Source: Chryseobacterium gleum (GTDB lineage: Bacteria > Bacteroidota > Bacteroidia > Flavobacteriales_D > Crocinitomicaceae). From it: 64,000 bases of DNA. Shown piece by piece: positions 17,051 to 26,531 of the stretch. Below the pieces are notes generated by a model. That model saw only the letters and a list, made by a program, of their open reading frames with translations. It was not told the DNA's origin and searched no databases. The DNA is taken from positions 1 through 64,000 of the forward strand of contig CAMDFX010000001.1 in NCBI GenBank assembly GCA_945897805.1, in the 5' to 3' direction. Both the position numbers and the translations under genes were made by a program. Each line of letters begins with the position of its first letter. Positions within the stretch are counted from its first letter, which is position 1.

Positions 17051-17811
17051 CAATCGAAATAAAAATCTTTTGGTTGACGCTTGTAAATTGGTATGAACCA
17101 ACCAATTTTCAATCCATATTGCACATCAAAACGGACTTTTTTATCCACGGCAACGCCTGGTTGATCAAAGAAAATAGCTCGTTGGTTTTTGGTAAAACCT
17201 TGCTGACAATAAAATCCGCCATAAAAATTGACAAAACCATGATGCGCCAAAAATGCATAGCCAGCGAATTGATGTGTATTGATTCCTACAGTAAGTCTGT
17301 CATAACCTTTGCGGTAATCTAATTCCAATTGCGGAATGACTTGATCTTGCGTTTCAATTCTCAATTTATGCAGTAAATATCCAGCTCCAGCGTGAAAAAA
17401 TAAGCCAGAATTTCTATTTTTCTTGGATAAAGGAACAATTTTCCCGACTGCTAAATTGACGTTGAAACCGCGCGCTAAAATGTAGATTTTACCAATATCT
17501 CCATTGATATCAGTCACATTTCCATAACTGTCTACTAAATTATCAAGTATTCCTGTTTCGTTTATTTTATTTCCGAAGATGAAATTACCATCCATTCCCC
17601 AAAACCAATTTTTGGAAGTTTTATATCCTGCAATCGCTCCAATGTGATTTACAAAGCCAAAACGATCTGCTAAATCACCCGATGTTTGGTTCGCACCATA
17701 ATGCACGGCCACCCAAGGTGTTCCAATCACAGAATCTCTTAAATTTCTTTGAGAAAGTCCAGTGAAACTTAGATTTAAACAAAAAAGCAAAAATATTATT
17801 CTAAAAATCAT
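17050..17811 (-). CDS. Conserved outer-membrane protein, operon partner of waaA
   Basis: A 253-residue secreted protein with a Sec signal (MIFRIIFLLFCLNLSFTGLSQ). The remainder alternates polar and aromatic residues with Gly-Tyr turns (GAGYLLHKLRIET, NFYGGFYCQQGF), as in small beta-barrels, but I do not recognise a named family. It stops within the waaA start codon (TGATG), so the two are translated together; a link to LPS or outer-membrane assembly is inference from this coupling. A TATCTTTG box ends five bases before the ATG. Confidence 0.75.
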   Translation of the reverse strand: MIFRIIFLLFCLNLSFTGLSQRNLRDSVIGTPWVAVHYGANQTSGDLADRFGFVNHIGAIAGYKTSKNWFWGMDGNFIFGNKINETGILDNLVDSYGNVTDINGDIGKIYILARGFNVNLAVGKIVPLSKKNRNSGLFFHAGAGYLLHKLRIETQDQVIPQLELDYRKGYDRLTVGINTHQFAGYAFLAHHGFVNFYGGFYCQQGFTKNQRAIFFDQPGVAVDKKVRFDVQYGLKIGWFIPIYKRQPKDFYFD

Positions 17812-17815
17812 ATTT

Positions 17816-17823
17816 CAAAGATA
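17816..17823 (-). promoter_or_regulatory. -7 box of the OMP-waaA operon
   Basis: TATCTTTG on minus, perfect TAnnTTTG, with its last base five positions before the start codon (17811). Transcription would begin at or next to the ATG. Confidence 0.6.
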
Positions 17824-17902
17824 AAGAAAACGAGCAAAGACAAAGAAGTTTAACGCATTTTAGCCAATAAATATTGTAAACTGCAAGATTGATTGACTGA
17901 AG

Positions 17903-19120
17903 TTAGTTTTCATGTCGGTTTTTATAAACCAAATATTTCACCGGTAAATAAGAAGCAAGAATTGAAAGAATTCCGACAAGTGATAAAACTAAAATTCCAT
18001 CGCTCCATGCCAGATTAATAGGAAAAGGTTCTCCACCTGAATTTGGCATTTCCAAAACGTGACCAAAAATTTGCAAAAAACAAACTCCATAGCCCAAAAG
18101 TAGTCCAATAGTAATGCCTTTGCCCGCAATTAAAATTCCCTCGTAAAAGAATATTTTAAAAATGAATTGCTCGTTGGCGCCAAAACTTTCCATCGTTTTA
18201 ATATTGTCCTTTTTCTCGATGTAAAGCATCGTCAACGAGGCAACGAGATTGAATGCGGCCATGATGAAAACAAAAATCAAAATACAAATCACAATGAATC
18301 TTTCGGATTTGCTGGTTTGATAAATCAATGCATTTTTCTCTAAATGTGTTTTGACAATGAAATTTTTTCCGATTTTTTGTTGGATTTGATATTTAACATC
18401 CTCCGCCTCCAAGCCATTTTTGATATTTACATAGAGCGCCGTAATATCTTTTTGATAATCTAAATTTGTTTTGGCTAGCTCGATTGGAACAATGAATGCT
18501 TCTTGGTTTACTTCACGATTAAAATTTACCCTTCCAGAGATTTTAATAATTTGATTGTTAAATGGATTGGTGAAATTTCCGATTTTTGCACTTCTCTTCG
18601 GGAAGTAAGCATCCACAGTTTCATAGCCAGTATTTTTTGGAATAAATCCATTCAATTTATCGAGTAAAGTTGCACCAATTAAGGCCATGGGTTTTCCATT
18701 TTCGTCTAAGGTAGGAAAACCATCTACCAGGTGATTTGGCATGTTGGTCATTTTTAAAAAAGCAGGTTCAATACCTATCATTCTGGCGTTGACCCACTTT
18801 TGCTCATGCTTCAAAACTACGATTTCTTCAATTGCTTTAGAGGTTAGAAAAACGCCTTCCATTTTTTGGATTGACTGAATATTTAAAGTTGATTCATCAA
18901 AAGTTTTTCCTTTGGTTGAGCGAATAGTTAAGTTGGTATCATATTCGCTGTAAAGCTGTTCAACCATTTGCTCAATGCCATTGAAAGCAGCAATTAGAAT
19001 CACGAGTGCAGCAGTTGTTATGGAAATTCCAACAACTGAAATGCGGGTAATTAAATGGATGACATTCTTCCTTTTTTTGGAAGAAAGATACTTTCTTGCT
19101 ATGTAAAAAGGAACGTTAAT
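17903..19120 (-). CDS. LolC/E-like (FtsX-family) ABC transporter permease, non-AUG start
   Basis: A 405-residue permease with one N-terminal helix, a large periplasmic domain and three C-terminal helices, as in lipoprotein-releasing LolC/LolE. The ORF track opens at an internal GTG (19003), but the frame stays open upstream and encodes NVPFYIARKYLSSKKRKNV, the typical cytoplasmic N-terminus of the family. No ATG, GTG or TTG lies between the upstream in-frame stop and this motif; ATT at 19118-19120 sits where Met is expected. It follows rbfA by 19 nt. The matching ATPase is not in the window. Confidence 0.8.
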   Translation of the reverse strand: MNVPFYIARKYLSSKKRKNVIHLITRISVVGISITTAALVILIAAFNGIEQMVEQLYSEYDTNLTIRSTKGKTFDESTLNIQSIQKMEGVFLTSKAIEEIVVLKHEQKWVNARMIGIEPAFLKMTNMPNHLVDGFPTLDENGKPMALIGATLLDKLNGFIPKNTGYETVDAYFPKRSAKIGNFTNPFNNQIIKISGRVNFNREVNQEAFIVPIELAKTNLDYQKDITALYVNIKNGLEAEDVKYQIQQKIGKNFIVKTHLEKNALIYQTSKSERFIVICILIFVFIMAAFNLVASLTMLYIEKKDNIKTMESFGANEQFIFKIFFYEGILIAGKGITIGLLLGYGVCFLQIFGHVLEMPNSGGEPFPINLAWSDGILVLSLVGILSILASYLPVKYLVYKNRHEN

Positions 19121-19139
19121 GAGCGGGAGTATTAGAAAA

Positions 19140-19478
19140 TTATTTTTTGGTCAATAGATTTTGAATTTCCATGGCATAATCTAGCGAATCATCAATTTTG
19201 AAAATCAATTCAGGAATTTTACGCATATTTTTTAATCTTCTACCAACTTCACCTCTAATTTTACTTGCGTTTTCTTGGATAGATTTTAAAACCTGTTCTT
19301 TTTCAGGACCTGCGAAAATAGACAAATAGATACGAGCCAAAGATAAATCAGGAGTGATGCGAACAACAGTTACACTTACCATTGCACCCAAGCAGATTTC
19401 ATGCATATTTCTTTGAAAAAACATGGCCAATTCTTCTTGAATTACACCTTCTATTTTATTTTGTCTGATTGATCCCAT
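19140..19478 (-). CDS. rbfA: 30S ribosome-binding factor A
   Basis: A 112-residue KH-type protein needed for maturation of the 16S rRNA 5' end and 30S subunit, particularly in the cold. Family features are the N-terminal RQNKIEGVIQEELAMFF, the central VTVVRITPDLSLARIYLSIF and IRGEVGRRLKNMRKIPELIFKIDDSLD near the C-terminus. Length is normal. Its ATG lies four bases after a perfect TAAATTTG -7 box, and it is followed by the LolC/E-like gene in the same direction, an arrangement often seen in Bacteroidota. Confidence 0.95.
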   Translation of the reverse strand: MGSIRQNKIEGVIQEELAMFFQRNMHEICLGAMVSVTVVRITPDLSLARIYLSIFAGPEKEQVLKSIQENASKIRGEVGRRLKNMRKIPELIFKIDDSLDYAMEIQNLLTKK

Positions 19479-19482
19479 GGTG

Positions 19483-19490
19483 CAAATTTA
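19483..19490 (-). promoter_or_regulatory. -7 box of rbfA
   Basis: TAAATTTG on minus; the last G is five positions from the A of the ATG at 19478, so the mRNA should be leaderless or nearly so. Confidence 0.65.
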
Positions 19491-19583
19491 CTAAAATTGA
19501 GGGAAATTCTTGTCAAATTTTTATTTGTAGCTGATTTTCAAATCCAGTTTTAAACGGAAATTTTCAAATACTAAGAATTAACT

Positions 19584-19591
19584 TAACTTTG
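19584..19591 (+). promoter_or_regulatory. -7 box of the MsbA-like exporter gene
   Basis: TAACTTTG, perfect TAnnTTTG, nine positions before the ATG at 19600. Confidence 0.6.
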
Positions 19592-19599
19592 TCCTTAAT

Positions 19600-21447
19600 A
19601 TGAAATCACTTTTAGAAATATATAGATTGACTTTTTCTTATAAGATGAAAGCAATCTTGGTCATCATTTTCAACCTGTTGTTCGTTATTTTCAACTTGAT
19701 TTCTTTGGTGCTTTTCATACCGTTTTTGCAATTGATTTTCGCCAAGGATGACATTTTGCATCCCGTAGAAATTACCGAGCCTATTTACAATGGAGGAATC
19801 ATCAATTTTTTTGAGTATTGTTCTGATTACTACCAGTATTTCATGAAATCGATGGTAGATGAAAGTCCAAGAAATGCACTTTTAATGGTTTGTATTTCAG
19901 TTCTTTGTGCTTTCTTTTTGAAAAATATGTTTAGGTATTTGGCCATTTATCATCAATCACATTTGCGGATGGCTGTTGTGAGAGATTTGCGGGATAAAAT
20001 GTTTGAAAAAGCAATGAATTTGCCTTTGGCTTTTTATTCTGAAGAGAAAAAAGGAGATTTAATGGCAAGAATGAATAGCGATGTAGGTGAAATTGAAATC
20101 GCAGTGGTCAGCATGCTTGAATTGTTGTTCAGAGAACCTTTTGCTGTTGTAATAAACTTGGTTGCGCTGCTCTATTGGAGTCCAAAGTTGACCATGATTT
20201 CATTTTTATTGCTTCCAATTTCTGCTTTTGTGATATCTAGAATTGGGAAAAGTTTGAAAAAAACCGCCAAGGAAGGTCAGGCTCAAATGGGAATTTTATT
20301 CTCTTCGATGGAAGAAAATCTGGGTGGAATTAGAATCATCAAAGCATTTAACGCTGTTCCTTATGTATTAGGTTCTTTTAAGTCCATAAACTTAAGGCAT
20401 CAACAGCTGATAACTAGGGCATTTAGAAAAAGAGATTTGTCGCCGCCATTGAATGAGTTTTTGGGTTCTGCGGTCATGCTTGGTATCGTTTTATTTGGTG
20501 GCTCCATGATTTTAGATGCCAAAAATTCATCAGGAATGACAGGTGAGAAGTTTATGGGATTTATTCTCGTATTTTCACAATTATTGAGACCAATTCAAGG
20601 AATTGCAACAAGTGTAGCCAATTTGAACAAAGCCAAAGCTTCTCAAGATAGAATCAATGAAATTTTGGATGCTGATGAGCACATTTATGAAACAGAAAAT
20701 CCGATCAAATTAGGAGAGTTAAAAAGAGGAATCACTTACCAAAACATTTCATTCAAATACCGTGAAACAATGGTTTTGAAAAACATCAATCTTTTCATTC
20801 CTGCGGGAAAGACAGTTGCTTTGGTAGGAGAGTCTGGCAGTGGAAAATCTACGATTGCAGATTTATTACCAAGATTTTACGATACTATAGAAGGTGAAAT
20901 TTTATTTGATGATACGCCAATTAAAAGTGCTTCGATTGTTGATTTGAGAGATCAAATTGGAATGGTTACACAAGAATCAATTTTATTCAATGATTCAGTT
21001 AGAAATAACATCGCTTTTGGTATGCCGCATGTTTCGGATCAAGACATTGAAAATGCAGCGAAAGTTGCGAATGCACATGAATTTATCGTGCGCTTAGATG
21101 AAGGATATAATACAAACATCGGAGAAAGAGGGAATAAACTTTCTGGAGGACAAAAGCAAAGAATTAGCATCGCAAGAGCTGTTTTGAAAAATTCCCCGTT
21201 GTTGATTTTAGATGAGGCAACTTCTGCCTTGGATACAGAATCTGAAAAATTGGTTCAAGATGCTTTGGAAAAATTGATGAAAGACAGAACTTCATTGGTT
21301 ATTGCGCATCGTTTGAGCACGATTAGAAATGCCGATATAATCGTTGTTTTGAACAAAGGCCAAATTGTAGAACAAGGTTCGCATGATGAACTCATTGCAA
21401 AAAAAGGAATGTATTTCAATCTTTGCGCGATGCAAGGCATGGAATAA
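19600..21447 (+). CDS. ABC exporter, fused membrane and ATPase domains (MsbA-like)
   Basis: A 615-residue half-transporter with six membrane helices (first about 15-40, last near 300-325) and a C-terminal ATPase. The nucleotide site is complete: Walker A GESGSGKST, Q-loop MVTQESILF, signature LSGGQKQRISIARA, Walker B LLILDEATSALD and switch IAHRLSTIR. It works as a homodimer that flips amphipathic substrates; lipid A or lipid-linked glycans are plausible here, with waaA close by, but many paralogues exist. Single-gene unit with its own promoter. Confidence 0.93.
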   Translation: MKSLLEIYRLTFSYKMKAILVIIFNLLFVIFNLISLVLFIPFLQLIFAKDDILHPVEITEPIYNGGIINFFEYCSDYYQYFMKSMVDESPRNALLMVCISVLCAFFLKNMFRYLAIYHQSHLRMAVVRDLRDKMFEKAMNLPLAFYSEEKKGDLMARMNSDVGEIEIAVVSMLELLFREPFAVVINLVALLYWSPKLTMISFLLLPISAFVISRIGKSLKKTAKEGQAQMGILFSSMEENLGGIRIIKAFNAVPYVLGSFKSINLRHQQLITRAFRKRDLSPPLNEFLGSAVMLGIVLFGGSMILDAKNSSGMTGEKFMGFILVFSQLLRPIQGIATSVANLNKAKASQDRINEILDADEHIYETENPIKLGELKRGITYQNISFKYRETMVLKNINLFIPAGKTVALVGESGSGKSTIADLLPRFYDTIEGEILFDDTPIKSASIVDLRDQIGMVTQESILFNDSVRNNIAFGMPHVSDQDIENAAKVANAHEFIVRLDEGYNTNIGERGNKLSGGQKQRISIARAVLKNSPLLILDEATSALDTESEKLVQDALEKLMKDRTSLVIAHRLSTIRNADIIVVLNKGQIVEQGSHDELIAKKGMYFNLCAMQGME

Positions 21448-21588
21448 AATCTTATATTTTGTTAAATTACTGATAAAAAAAAGCCTCAGTTTCATTAAAA
21501 TCAGTAACTTGTACATTTTAATCATTGAACTTATTTTTTTAGCCGCAAATGCGCAACTAAAAAGTACTTTCAATCGTTATTGTTATTG

Positions 21589-23985
21589 ATGAAATTACTT
21601 ATTTCTTTGTCCTTTTTGTTTCCAACTTTGACTTTTAGTCAATTGGTCACCAATACGTCCCAAACTCCAAATGGTTTGGTGCAAAACGTATTGCTTGGAC
21701 CGGGAGTAACGGTTTCGAATATTAGTTATTCTGGTTCTCAGCAAGCAATTGGATATTTTAGTGCTGCCGGAACGAATTTAGAAATACCAGAAGGCATTGT
21801 CCTTACTACTGGAACGGTCTTAAATAATGGTGATGGACCGCATGGACCAAATAATTCTACCAATTCAGGATTAGATAATAATGCACCCGGGTATTTTCGA
21901 TTATCAAATCTTATCAGTCCAACGGCTACATATAATGCTGCAGTGTTGGAATTTGATTTTATACCTTATTCAGATACGGTCAGATTTAGCTATGTATTCG
22001 GATCTGAAGAGTACAGAGAATATGTTAATTCAACATTCAATGATGTTTTCGCTTTCTTTATTTCTGGTCCTGGAATTCCCGGAGGAATACAAAATATGGC
22101 GAGATTGCCAAACAATACGATTGTTGCCATAAATAATGTAAACGACGGTTCTGAATCAACAGGAACATACGTTGCCAATTGCGCGAATTGTGCCTATTAC
22201 AAGTACAACGGAACGGGTTCAAATGGCCCGTATAATAGCAGTAGTACCTACATTCAGTACGATGGTTTTACTAAACCATTAGAAGCGGTTGCTAAAGTTC
22301 AATGCGGACAAACCTATCATTTATCCATTGCTATTGCAGATGCTGGAGATGGAATTTTTGATTCTGGAATATTCTTGCAAGCAAATAGTTTGACTTCTAA
22401 AGTTCCTGTTTCTGTGGATTATACCATGTCTTATGATGCATTTAATGATCCAACAATGATGGCAGAAGGTTGCGTTTCAACCACTGTGACACTTACGCGA
22501 GGAACTAACAATCTGACTGTTCCGCTAACCATTCCAATTTCTGTCAGTGGAACGGCGACTGCTGGAGTTGATTATTCAACCATTCCAACTTCTGTTACTT
22601 TTCCTGCCGGTCAAACAACAGTTTCTTTTACTTTCAACGCTTTTGCTGATGGCGCAACTGAAGGAATTGAAACCGTTAATCTAGTTTTTGCAATTCCTGA
22701 TCCATGCGGAGGAAACGCAAGTCAAACTATAAATTTGAAAATCAATGACATTGCGCCAGTTCAAGTAACGGTTACAGCAGATGAAGTACTTTGTCCAGGA
22801 AGTCCCACGGAAGTAATTGCAATTGCTACAGGTGGAGTTGGACCTTATGTTTATTCGTGGAATACGGGTGAAACAACGAGTAGTATTTCTGTAAATCCCT
22901 CTAGTACACAAACATATACGGTTTCTGTGACAGACAATTGTTTGCTGCAAACAGCAATAGGATCAGGCACCGTAATTATTCCTGTTTATCAACCTTTGAC
23001 AGTCACTTCCTCTCCAGATATTACGGAAATTTGCCCATATCTACCAGCCACATTATCTGTTACAGCAAGCGGAGGAGCAGGATTTTATAGCTATCAATGG
23101 TCCGCAGGCGCAGAGAATTTAGACACGATTACAACCCAAGATGTTTTGCCATCAACTTCCACAATTTACAACGTTCTAGTAACTGATCAATGCGATAATA
23201 CAGTAACTGAACAGGTGATTTATACGATTACTAGTCCACCGTTGATTTTAACAATGTCGCCTGCGCAGTTAATTTGTCCTGGAGATTCAGCTTATGTTTC
23301 AGCAACTGCAATTGGAGGTTTTGGTCAATATTATTATAATTGGTTGATAAATGGCGCTACCACTGAAGGTATTTGGGTCAAACCTAGTGAAACAAGCTCT
23401 TATGTAGTTACAGTATCAGATGAATGTCAAACTTTTATAGTTGAAAGCACGGCAATAGTTGAAGTTGTCAAACCAAATGCTGATTTTGCAATTTCGAGCA
23501 ACACTTTGTTCGAAGGTTTACCAATTACCTTTCAGAATTTAACCACTGGAGGCGTAACTTATTTTTGGACTTTTGGTGATGGAAATAGTTCAACAATGGT
23601 GCATCCAAACAATACGTATCAAGTTCCAGGAACTTACACTGTAACCTTGATAGCAACCAATCAATTAGGCTGTAAAGATACTGTGAGCAAACCAATTGTC
23701 ATTTTGCCAGAGTATTATATCTATGTTCCCAACGCTTTTACACCTGATGAAAATCGTTCCAACAATTATTTTTCTGCGAGCACAGTAAATATTGCAAAAT
23801 TGAATGTTAATATTTTCAATCGTTGGGGTGAAATGATTTTTGAATCTGATGCATTGGATTTTGCATGGAATGGAACTTACAAAGGTTTCAAGGTGCAAGA
23901 TGGAATATTTGTATATAAAATTGAGTACATCACCACTGGTGGCATTGAGGAAACCATTGTGGGGCATGTTGCGCTAATTAAATAA
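21589..23985 (+). CDS. Choice-of-anchor L protein with Calx-beta, Ig-like and PKD domains, T9SS type B
   Basis: A secreted multidomain surface protein. I start at ATG 21589 (MKLLISLSFLFPTLTFSQ, signal peptide); the track's TTG three codons earlier is less likely. In order: choice-of-anchor L region (about 20-265, with VRFSYVFGSEEYREYV), a Calx-beta-like domain (about 290-390), three Ig/SprB-like repeats each with a C-PG or C-P-Y start and SSSTQTYTVSVTDNC-type end, a PKD domain (FWTFGDGNSS) and a gliding-motility type C-terminal domain (YVPNAFTPDENRSNNYF, FNRWGEMIFES). The last domain directs export through type IX secretion. Probably adhesion; substrate unknown. Confidence 0.9.
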   Translation: MKLLISLSFLFPTLTFSQLVTNTSQTPNGLVQNVLLGPGVTVSNISYSGSQQAIGYFSAAGTNLEIPEGIVLTTGTVLNNGDGPHGPNNSTNSGLDNNAPGYFRLSNLISPTATYNAAVLEFDFIPYSDTVRFSYVFGSEEYREYVNSTFNDVFAFFISGPGIPGGIQNMARLPNNTIVAINNVNDGSESTGTYVANCANCAYYKYNGTGSNGPYNSSSTYIQYDGFTKPLEAVAKVQCGQTYHLSIAIADAGDGIFDSGIFLQANSLTSKVPVSVDYTMSYDAFNDPTMMAEGCVSTTVTLTRGTNNLTVPLTIPISVSGTATAGVDYSTIPTSVTFPAGQTTVSFTFNAFADGATEGIETVNLVFAIPDPCGGNASQTINLKINDIAPVQVTVTADEVLCPGSPTEVIAIATGGVGPYVYSWNTGETTSSISVNPSSTQTYTVSVTDNCLLQTAIGSGTVIIPVYQPLTVTSSPDITEICPYLPATLSVTASGGAGFYSYQWSAGAENLDTITTQDVLPSTSTIYNVLVTDQCDNTVTEQVIYTITSPPLILTMSPAQLICPGDSAYVSATAIGGFGQYYYNWLINGATTEGIWVKPSETSSYVVTVSDECQTFIVESTAIVEVVKPNADFAISSNTLFEGLPITFQNLTTGGVTYFWTFGDGNSSTMVHPNNTYQVPGTYTVTLIATNQLGCKDTVSKPIVILPEYYIYVPNAFTPDENRSNNYFSASTVNIAKLNVNIFNRWGEMIFESDALDFAWNGTYKGFKVQDGIFVYKIEYITTGGIEETIVGHVALIK

Positions 23986-24066
23986 AAAGATTGAATCTTT
24001 TGTGCCTTTTAAATCGTAAGAATTCCGAAATTTGCACGCTTTCATTGGTAAAATAAAATCACAATT

Positions 24067-24651
24067 ATGTTTACAGGAATTATCGAACAACTCGGAGAAA
24101 TCCGACAAATCACAAAAGAAAAAGACAATATTCATTTTACATTGTTTTCACCATTTACCTCTGAGTTGAAAATTGATCAAAGTGTGGCGCACAATGGCAC
24201 TTGTCTGACAGTTGTTGCTATTCAAGGCGATTTATATACAGTTACAGCAATTCTGGAAACTTTGAACAAAACCAATTTAGGTTCTTGGAAAGTAGGAACG
24301 AAAGTAAATTTAGAAAGATGTCTGCAAATGAATGGTCGATTGGACGGGCATATTGTCCAAGGCCACGTCGATACAGTTGCTAAATGCATCGCTATTGAAG
24401 ATCAAAATGGAAGTTGGAAATTTACTTTTGAGTATTTGGCTGAACAAATTACAGTTGAAAAAGGTTCAATCACAATCAACGGTGTGAGTTTAACAGTGGT
24501 TGATTCAATGGCAAAATCTTTCTCAGTATGTATTATTCCATTCACCTATGAACACACGAATTTTCATCAATTGAAAGTGAATGATTTGGTAAATTTAGAA
24601 TTTGACATTATTGGAAAATATGTTGCAAAGCTGATGTTGCAAAACCAATAA
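24067..24651 (+). CDS. ribE: Riboflavin synthase, alpha chain
   Basis: Converts two 6,7-dimethyl-8-ribityllumazine molecules into riboflavin and the pyrimidine precursor. The 194-residue protein has the two lumazine-binding repeats: MFTGIIEQLGEI with NGTCLTV in the first half, DGHIVQGHVD at the junction and INGVSLTVVD in the second. Length is normal. No other rib biosynthetic gene is adjacent; ribF is about 10 kb away. Its stop is two bases from the stop of the convergent DUF6089 gene, with no terminator in between. Confidence 0.96.
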   Translation: MFTGIIEQLGEIRQITKEKDNIHFTLFSPFTSELKIDQSVAHNGTCLTVVAIQGDLYTVTAILETLNKTNLGSWKVGTKVNLERCLQMNGRLDGHIVQGHVDTVAKCIAIEDQNGSWKFTFEYLAEQITVEKGSITINGVSLTVVDSMAKSFSVCIIPFTYEHTNFHQLKVNDLVNLEFDIIGKYVAKLMLQNQ

Positions 24652-24653
24652 AA

Positions 24654-25475
24654 TTATCTTGGCATGTTGCATTTTCTGGGGCCACCGAGTCTAATACTGA
24701 ACATTGCACCGTAGAAAACATACCAATCTTTGGTGGTGGCATTTCCTCTTTTGCCATAAACTGAGTTATCCAAACTTCTATTCGAAAGTTCGGCAGAAAG
24801 AGGGCCATTGATAGCCGCTAAATCATCTGCGTTGACGTATCTATTGGCGTGAACATCGTCTAAATAGTCCGTGAAAGTTTTGCGAATACCATATTCTAAA
24901 CTTAAAGTTACTCTTCCACCAATTGAAAATTTACATCCAATACCCAAAGGAATAGTCAGTTGTGTTTTTTTGTAAGGAGCTTCAGAGGAAAGACCTGTTC
25001 CTTGGCCTTCAGTGCCTAAAGATTGCAAATCAATTTTGTCGCCATTCAAATCTGCGATGGGATTCATTTGGAAAACACCAATTTCAGTTAACAAATAAGC
25101 TGTTCCAAAATACTGAGAATTTCCAATTTGAAAAGGCAAATAGCTAAATTCAACCCCCGCTGCAAATTCATAAATCGTTGAAGAAAATGATAAGTTTCGA
25201 TTTACAATTACAGCATTTGATGCTTGATTGTCATTCGCTTCAACAGTACCAAAAAGGGCGTTTGCACGAAATGCCAAACGGGTATTAACATTGTATTTGT
25301 AGACCAATCCTAAAGATAAATTTGAATTTTTGAAGTGATTGTATTGATTCAAATCACCAATATAATAAGCGCCTCCGCCCATTAAACCAAATTCAGACTT
25401 AGATTTAAAGTTTTGCTTTTGTGCAACAACTTGCCAAACAGTGAAAAATGATAGAAGGAATAATTTAAATTTCAT
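24654..25475 (-). CDS. DUF6089 outer-membrane beta-barrel protein
   Basis: A 273-residue protein with a Sec signal (MKFKLFLLSFFTVWQVVAQ) and an alternating beta pattern throughout (GLMGGGAYYIGDLN, AAGVEFSYLPFQIG, TLSLEYGIRKTFTDYLDDV), ending FYGAMFSIRL plus a short Cys-containing tail. It matches the DUF6089 family found beside nadK in Bacteroidota. Role unknown, presumed outer-membrane. CBS, nadK and this gene keep the usual order, but the uppS and bamA genes that commonly follow are replaced by convergent ribE. Confidence 0.85.
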   Translation of the reverse strand: MKFKLFLLSFFTVWQVVAQKQNFKSKSEFGLMGGGAYYIGDLNQYNHFKNSNLSLGLVYKYNVNTRLAFRANALFGTVEANDNQASNAVIVNRNLSFSSTIYEFAAGVEFSYLPFQIGNSQYFGTAYLLTEIGVFQMNPIADLNGDKIDLQSLGTEGQGTGLSSEAPYKKTQLTIPLGIGCKFSIGGRVTLSLEYGIRKTFTDYLDDVHANRYVNADDLAAINGPLSAELSNRSLDNSVYGKRGNATTKDWYVFYGAMFSIRLGGPRKCNMPR

Positions 25476-25649
25476 ACTTTGTTGATTCCAAAAAAGAACG
25501 GAAAAATACGAAGAAAATTACAATTAATTCAAAAATTAAATTTGAAATGAGAAATTCAAATCAGTTTTTTTTGAAATTTTTTCGTGATTTGTATCAAATA
25601 TTGTTGCGGGTATTACGAAGAATTGAAAGGATAGGTTTTCTATTTCTGT

Positions 25650-26528
25650 TTAATTTCTTTTGTCAATTCCCCAAAGCATTTTATTTCTGATTGTGTCTAA
25701 GAAATTATTGTCCTCAAATTTCATAACATTGATCATGAATTCTGCTTTTTTGATAATTAATTCTGACCCTTGAGGAATATTCTTAGAATTGGAGTCTAAA
25801 CTGATGAGATATTTTCGCTCTCTACCTTCGATTTTCAGTTTGATAGGCATGTGATCGGGCACCACAACTGGGCGCACATTCAAATTGTGTGGCGCAATAG
25901 GCGTTAGAATATGTACTTGACAACCTGGAGTAATAATCGGACCTCCACAACTTAAGCTGTATGCTGTCGAACCTGTTGGTGTTGAAACAATTAGTCCGTC
26001 AGCCCAATAAGAATTTAAATAATTTCCATCCAAAGTAGCATGCACAGTAATCATGGAAGCTGTATCTTTTTTGTGCAGCGTCACTTCATTAAGTGCTATG
26101 TTATCATCACCAAAAAGGTTGTCTTCAGTTTCCACTCGTAGAAGTGATCTTTTTTGAAAAACGTATTTTTTTTGGTCAATCAGTTCAATTGTTGAATAAA
26201 TTTGATCCCGACTGATGTTGGCCAAAAACCCCAATCTTCCAGTATTTATTCCCAAAATAGGAACGCCAGAATCACGGATATAACTTACTGTTTTAATGAA
26301 AGTTCCATCTCCACCAATACTGAAAGCGAAGTCAATTCCCTTTTTAAAATCTTTGTAAGTAGAAAATGTGTCGCAATTGGAGCCAATGGTAGATTTTTTT
26401 TCTAATTCTCTTTTTAATTCTTTTTCGAGAATTGCATTCCAACCGAAATCTTGGATGATTTTCAGTAAATTTTCGTAGTCAGCAACGTCTTGTTTACCAA
26501 CTTTCCTTCCGTAAATTGCAACATTCAT
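25650..26528 (-). CDS. nadK: NAD kinase
   Basis: Phosphorylates NAD to NADP. The 292-residue protein has the diphosphate-binding FSIGGDGTFIKT motif (about residue 72), NTGRLGFLANI and the conserved STPTGSTAYSLSCGGPIITP core. Cytoplasmic, of normal length. It begins three bases after the CBS gene stop and is followed by DUF6089 after 174 nt, as in other Bacteroidota. Confidence 0.96.
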   Translation of the reverse strand: MNVAIYGRKVGKQDVADYENLLKIIQDFGWNAILEKELKRELEKKSTIGSNCDTFSTYKDFKKGIDFAFSIGGDGTFIKTVSYIRDSGVPILGINTGRLGFLANISRDQIYSTIELIDQKKYVFQKRSLLRVETEDNLFGDDNIALNEVTLHKKDTASMITVHATLDGNYLNSYWADGLIVSTPTGSTAYSLSCGGPIITPGCQVHILTPIAPHNLNVRPVVVPDHMPIKLKIEGRERKYLISLDSNSKNIPQGSELIIKKAEFMINVMKFEDNNFLDTIRNKMLWGIDKRN

Positions 26529-26531
26529 AAA

